Both the position numbers and the translations under genes were made by a program. A stretch of 64,000 nt of DNA, taken from assembly GCA_963702445.1 (NCBI GenBank), contig CAVPCZ010000016.1:186001-250000 (forward strand), in the 5' to 3' direction. The DNA is from CAVPCZ01 sp963702445 (GTDB lineage: Bacteria > Bacteroidota > Ignavibacteria > UBA10030 > UBA6906). This document shows positions 63,737-64,000 of the stretch, piece after piece. Every line of letters starts with the position of its first letter. Positions within the stretch are counted from its first letter, which is position 1. A model generated the notes under the pieces. That model was not told the origin of the DNA. It made no database searches and saw only the letters and a list, made by a program, of their open reading frames with translations.

Positions 63737-64000
63737 TCAGTGTCTTGTCTGCCCCGTTCCGTGAACGACAAACTTGCTGCTCGTCAGCTCGACGAGCCCC
63801 ATCGGCCCTCGCGCGTGGAGCTTCTGTGTGCTGATGCCGATCTCAGCACCGAGGCCGAATTCGTATCCATCCGTGAACCGCGTGGATGCATTGACATACA
63901 CCGCGGCGGAATCCACTTCCCGCAGGAATTTCTCCCCGTTGCCCTTCGTGCCGGTGAGGATGGCATCGGAGTGATGGGATCCGTGGCGATTGATATGTTC
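63737..64000 (-). CDS. proA: gamma-glutamyl phosphate reductase, C-terminal part
   Basis: The minus strand is open from the window edge to a TGA at 63737-63739 and encodes the ProA tail: TGTKGNGEKFLREVDSAAVY, VNASTRFTDGYEFGLGAEIG, ISTQKLHARGPMGLVELTSS. ProA reduces gamma-glutamyl phosphate to the semialdehyde in proline synthesis. The start and catalytic Cys lie beyond the window. It ends 27 bp before the epimerase gene on the same strand, so it may head this operon. Confidence 0.92.
   Translation of the reverse strand, partial: EHINRHGSHHSDAILTGTKGNGEKFLREVDSAAVYVNASTRFTDGYEFGLGAEIGISTQKLHARGPMGLVELTSSKFVVHGTGQTRH

Noticed and set aside
1..64000. CRISPR arrays, prophage, insertion sequences or integrases
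   Set aside because: No spaced direct-repeat array, transposase, integrase or terminal inverted repeat was seen on either strand.

Overview
The window looks like chromosome from a free-living Gram-negative bacterium of the Bacteroidota/Chlorobiota/Ignavibacteria (FCB) side of the tree. Six predicted secreted proteins end in a type IX secretion (T9SS) type A sorting domain built around the NPFNP motif. Beta-barrel outer-membrane proteins and lipoproteins are common, the DNA is GC-rich, and the tmRNA encodes an ADYNYALAA tag. No phage, IS element, CRISPR array, tRNA or rRNA was found. The content is housekeeping plus secreted, envelope and carbohydrate functions.

Layout. (1) 0.2-8.8 kb, plus strand: yqeY, mutS2, a fused biotin carboxylase/biotin carrier subunit, a FadL-type porin and purL, tightly packed with 4-nt overlaps. 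(2) 8.9-11.8 kb, minus strand: a broken zinc-ribbon membrane gene, a diacylglycerol-kinase-family gene, dapF and the tmRNA gene with promoter and terminator. (3) 20.4-11.9 kb, minus strand: one long apparent operon (REC/PAS/GAF signalling protein, SpoIID/LytB protein, metallophosphoesterase plus PQQ propeller, YgfZ, AlkZ-related protein, LOG protein). (4) 20.4-25.5 kb: a TerB-like gene, a tiny zinc ribbon, a patatin/beta-barrel protein and a cysE-cysK cysteine operon. (5) 25.5-36.7 kb: a barrel protein, a class 1 isoprenoid-type enzyme divergent from a T9SS multihaem cytochrome, an esterase, a GAF-PP2C phosphatase, a histone-H1-like protein, a PorV-like protein and gamma-glutamyltransferase. 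(6) 36.8-49.5 kb: four more T9SS cargo genes, an isoprenylcysteine methyltransferase homologue, a Tat-exported aminotransferase, a lipoprotein and a DUF362/DUF6599 pair. (7) 49.6-64 kb, minus strand: a hybrid histidine kinase, a secreted six-hairpin-like protein, an AbgT transporter, a T9SS esterase, a sulfatase remnant, a GH29 alpha-L-fucosidase, a methyltransferase, a sodium:solute symporter, an AGE epimerase and the end of proA. The last group reads as a glycan-use neighbourhood.

Two caveats shape the reading. First, about half the window (0.7-16 kb and 36.8-52 kb) is full of frameshifts in otherwise conserved genes. Almost all are repaired by removing one base, so I treat them as sequence errors and annotate the whole genes. 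The stretches 16.6-36.7 kb and 53-64 kb are clean. Second, many promoters show a -35/-10 pair with exactly 17 bp between, close to the sigma70 consensus. One (patatin gene) would give a leaderless mRNA.

I see no convincing new multi-gene defence or mobile system. The most unusual items are a receiver/PAS/GAF protein with no output domain heading a nine-kilobase operon, the patatin barrel with a leaderless promoter, paired palindromes before the lipid-kinase gene, the T9SS-exported cytochrome, and the DUF362-DUF6599 pair.
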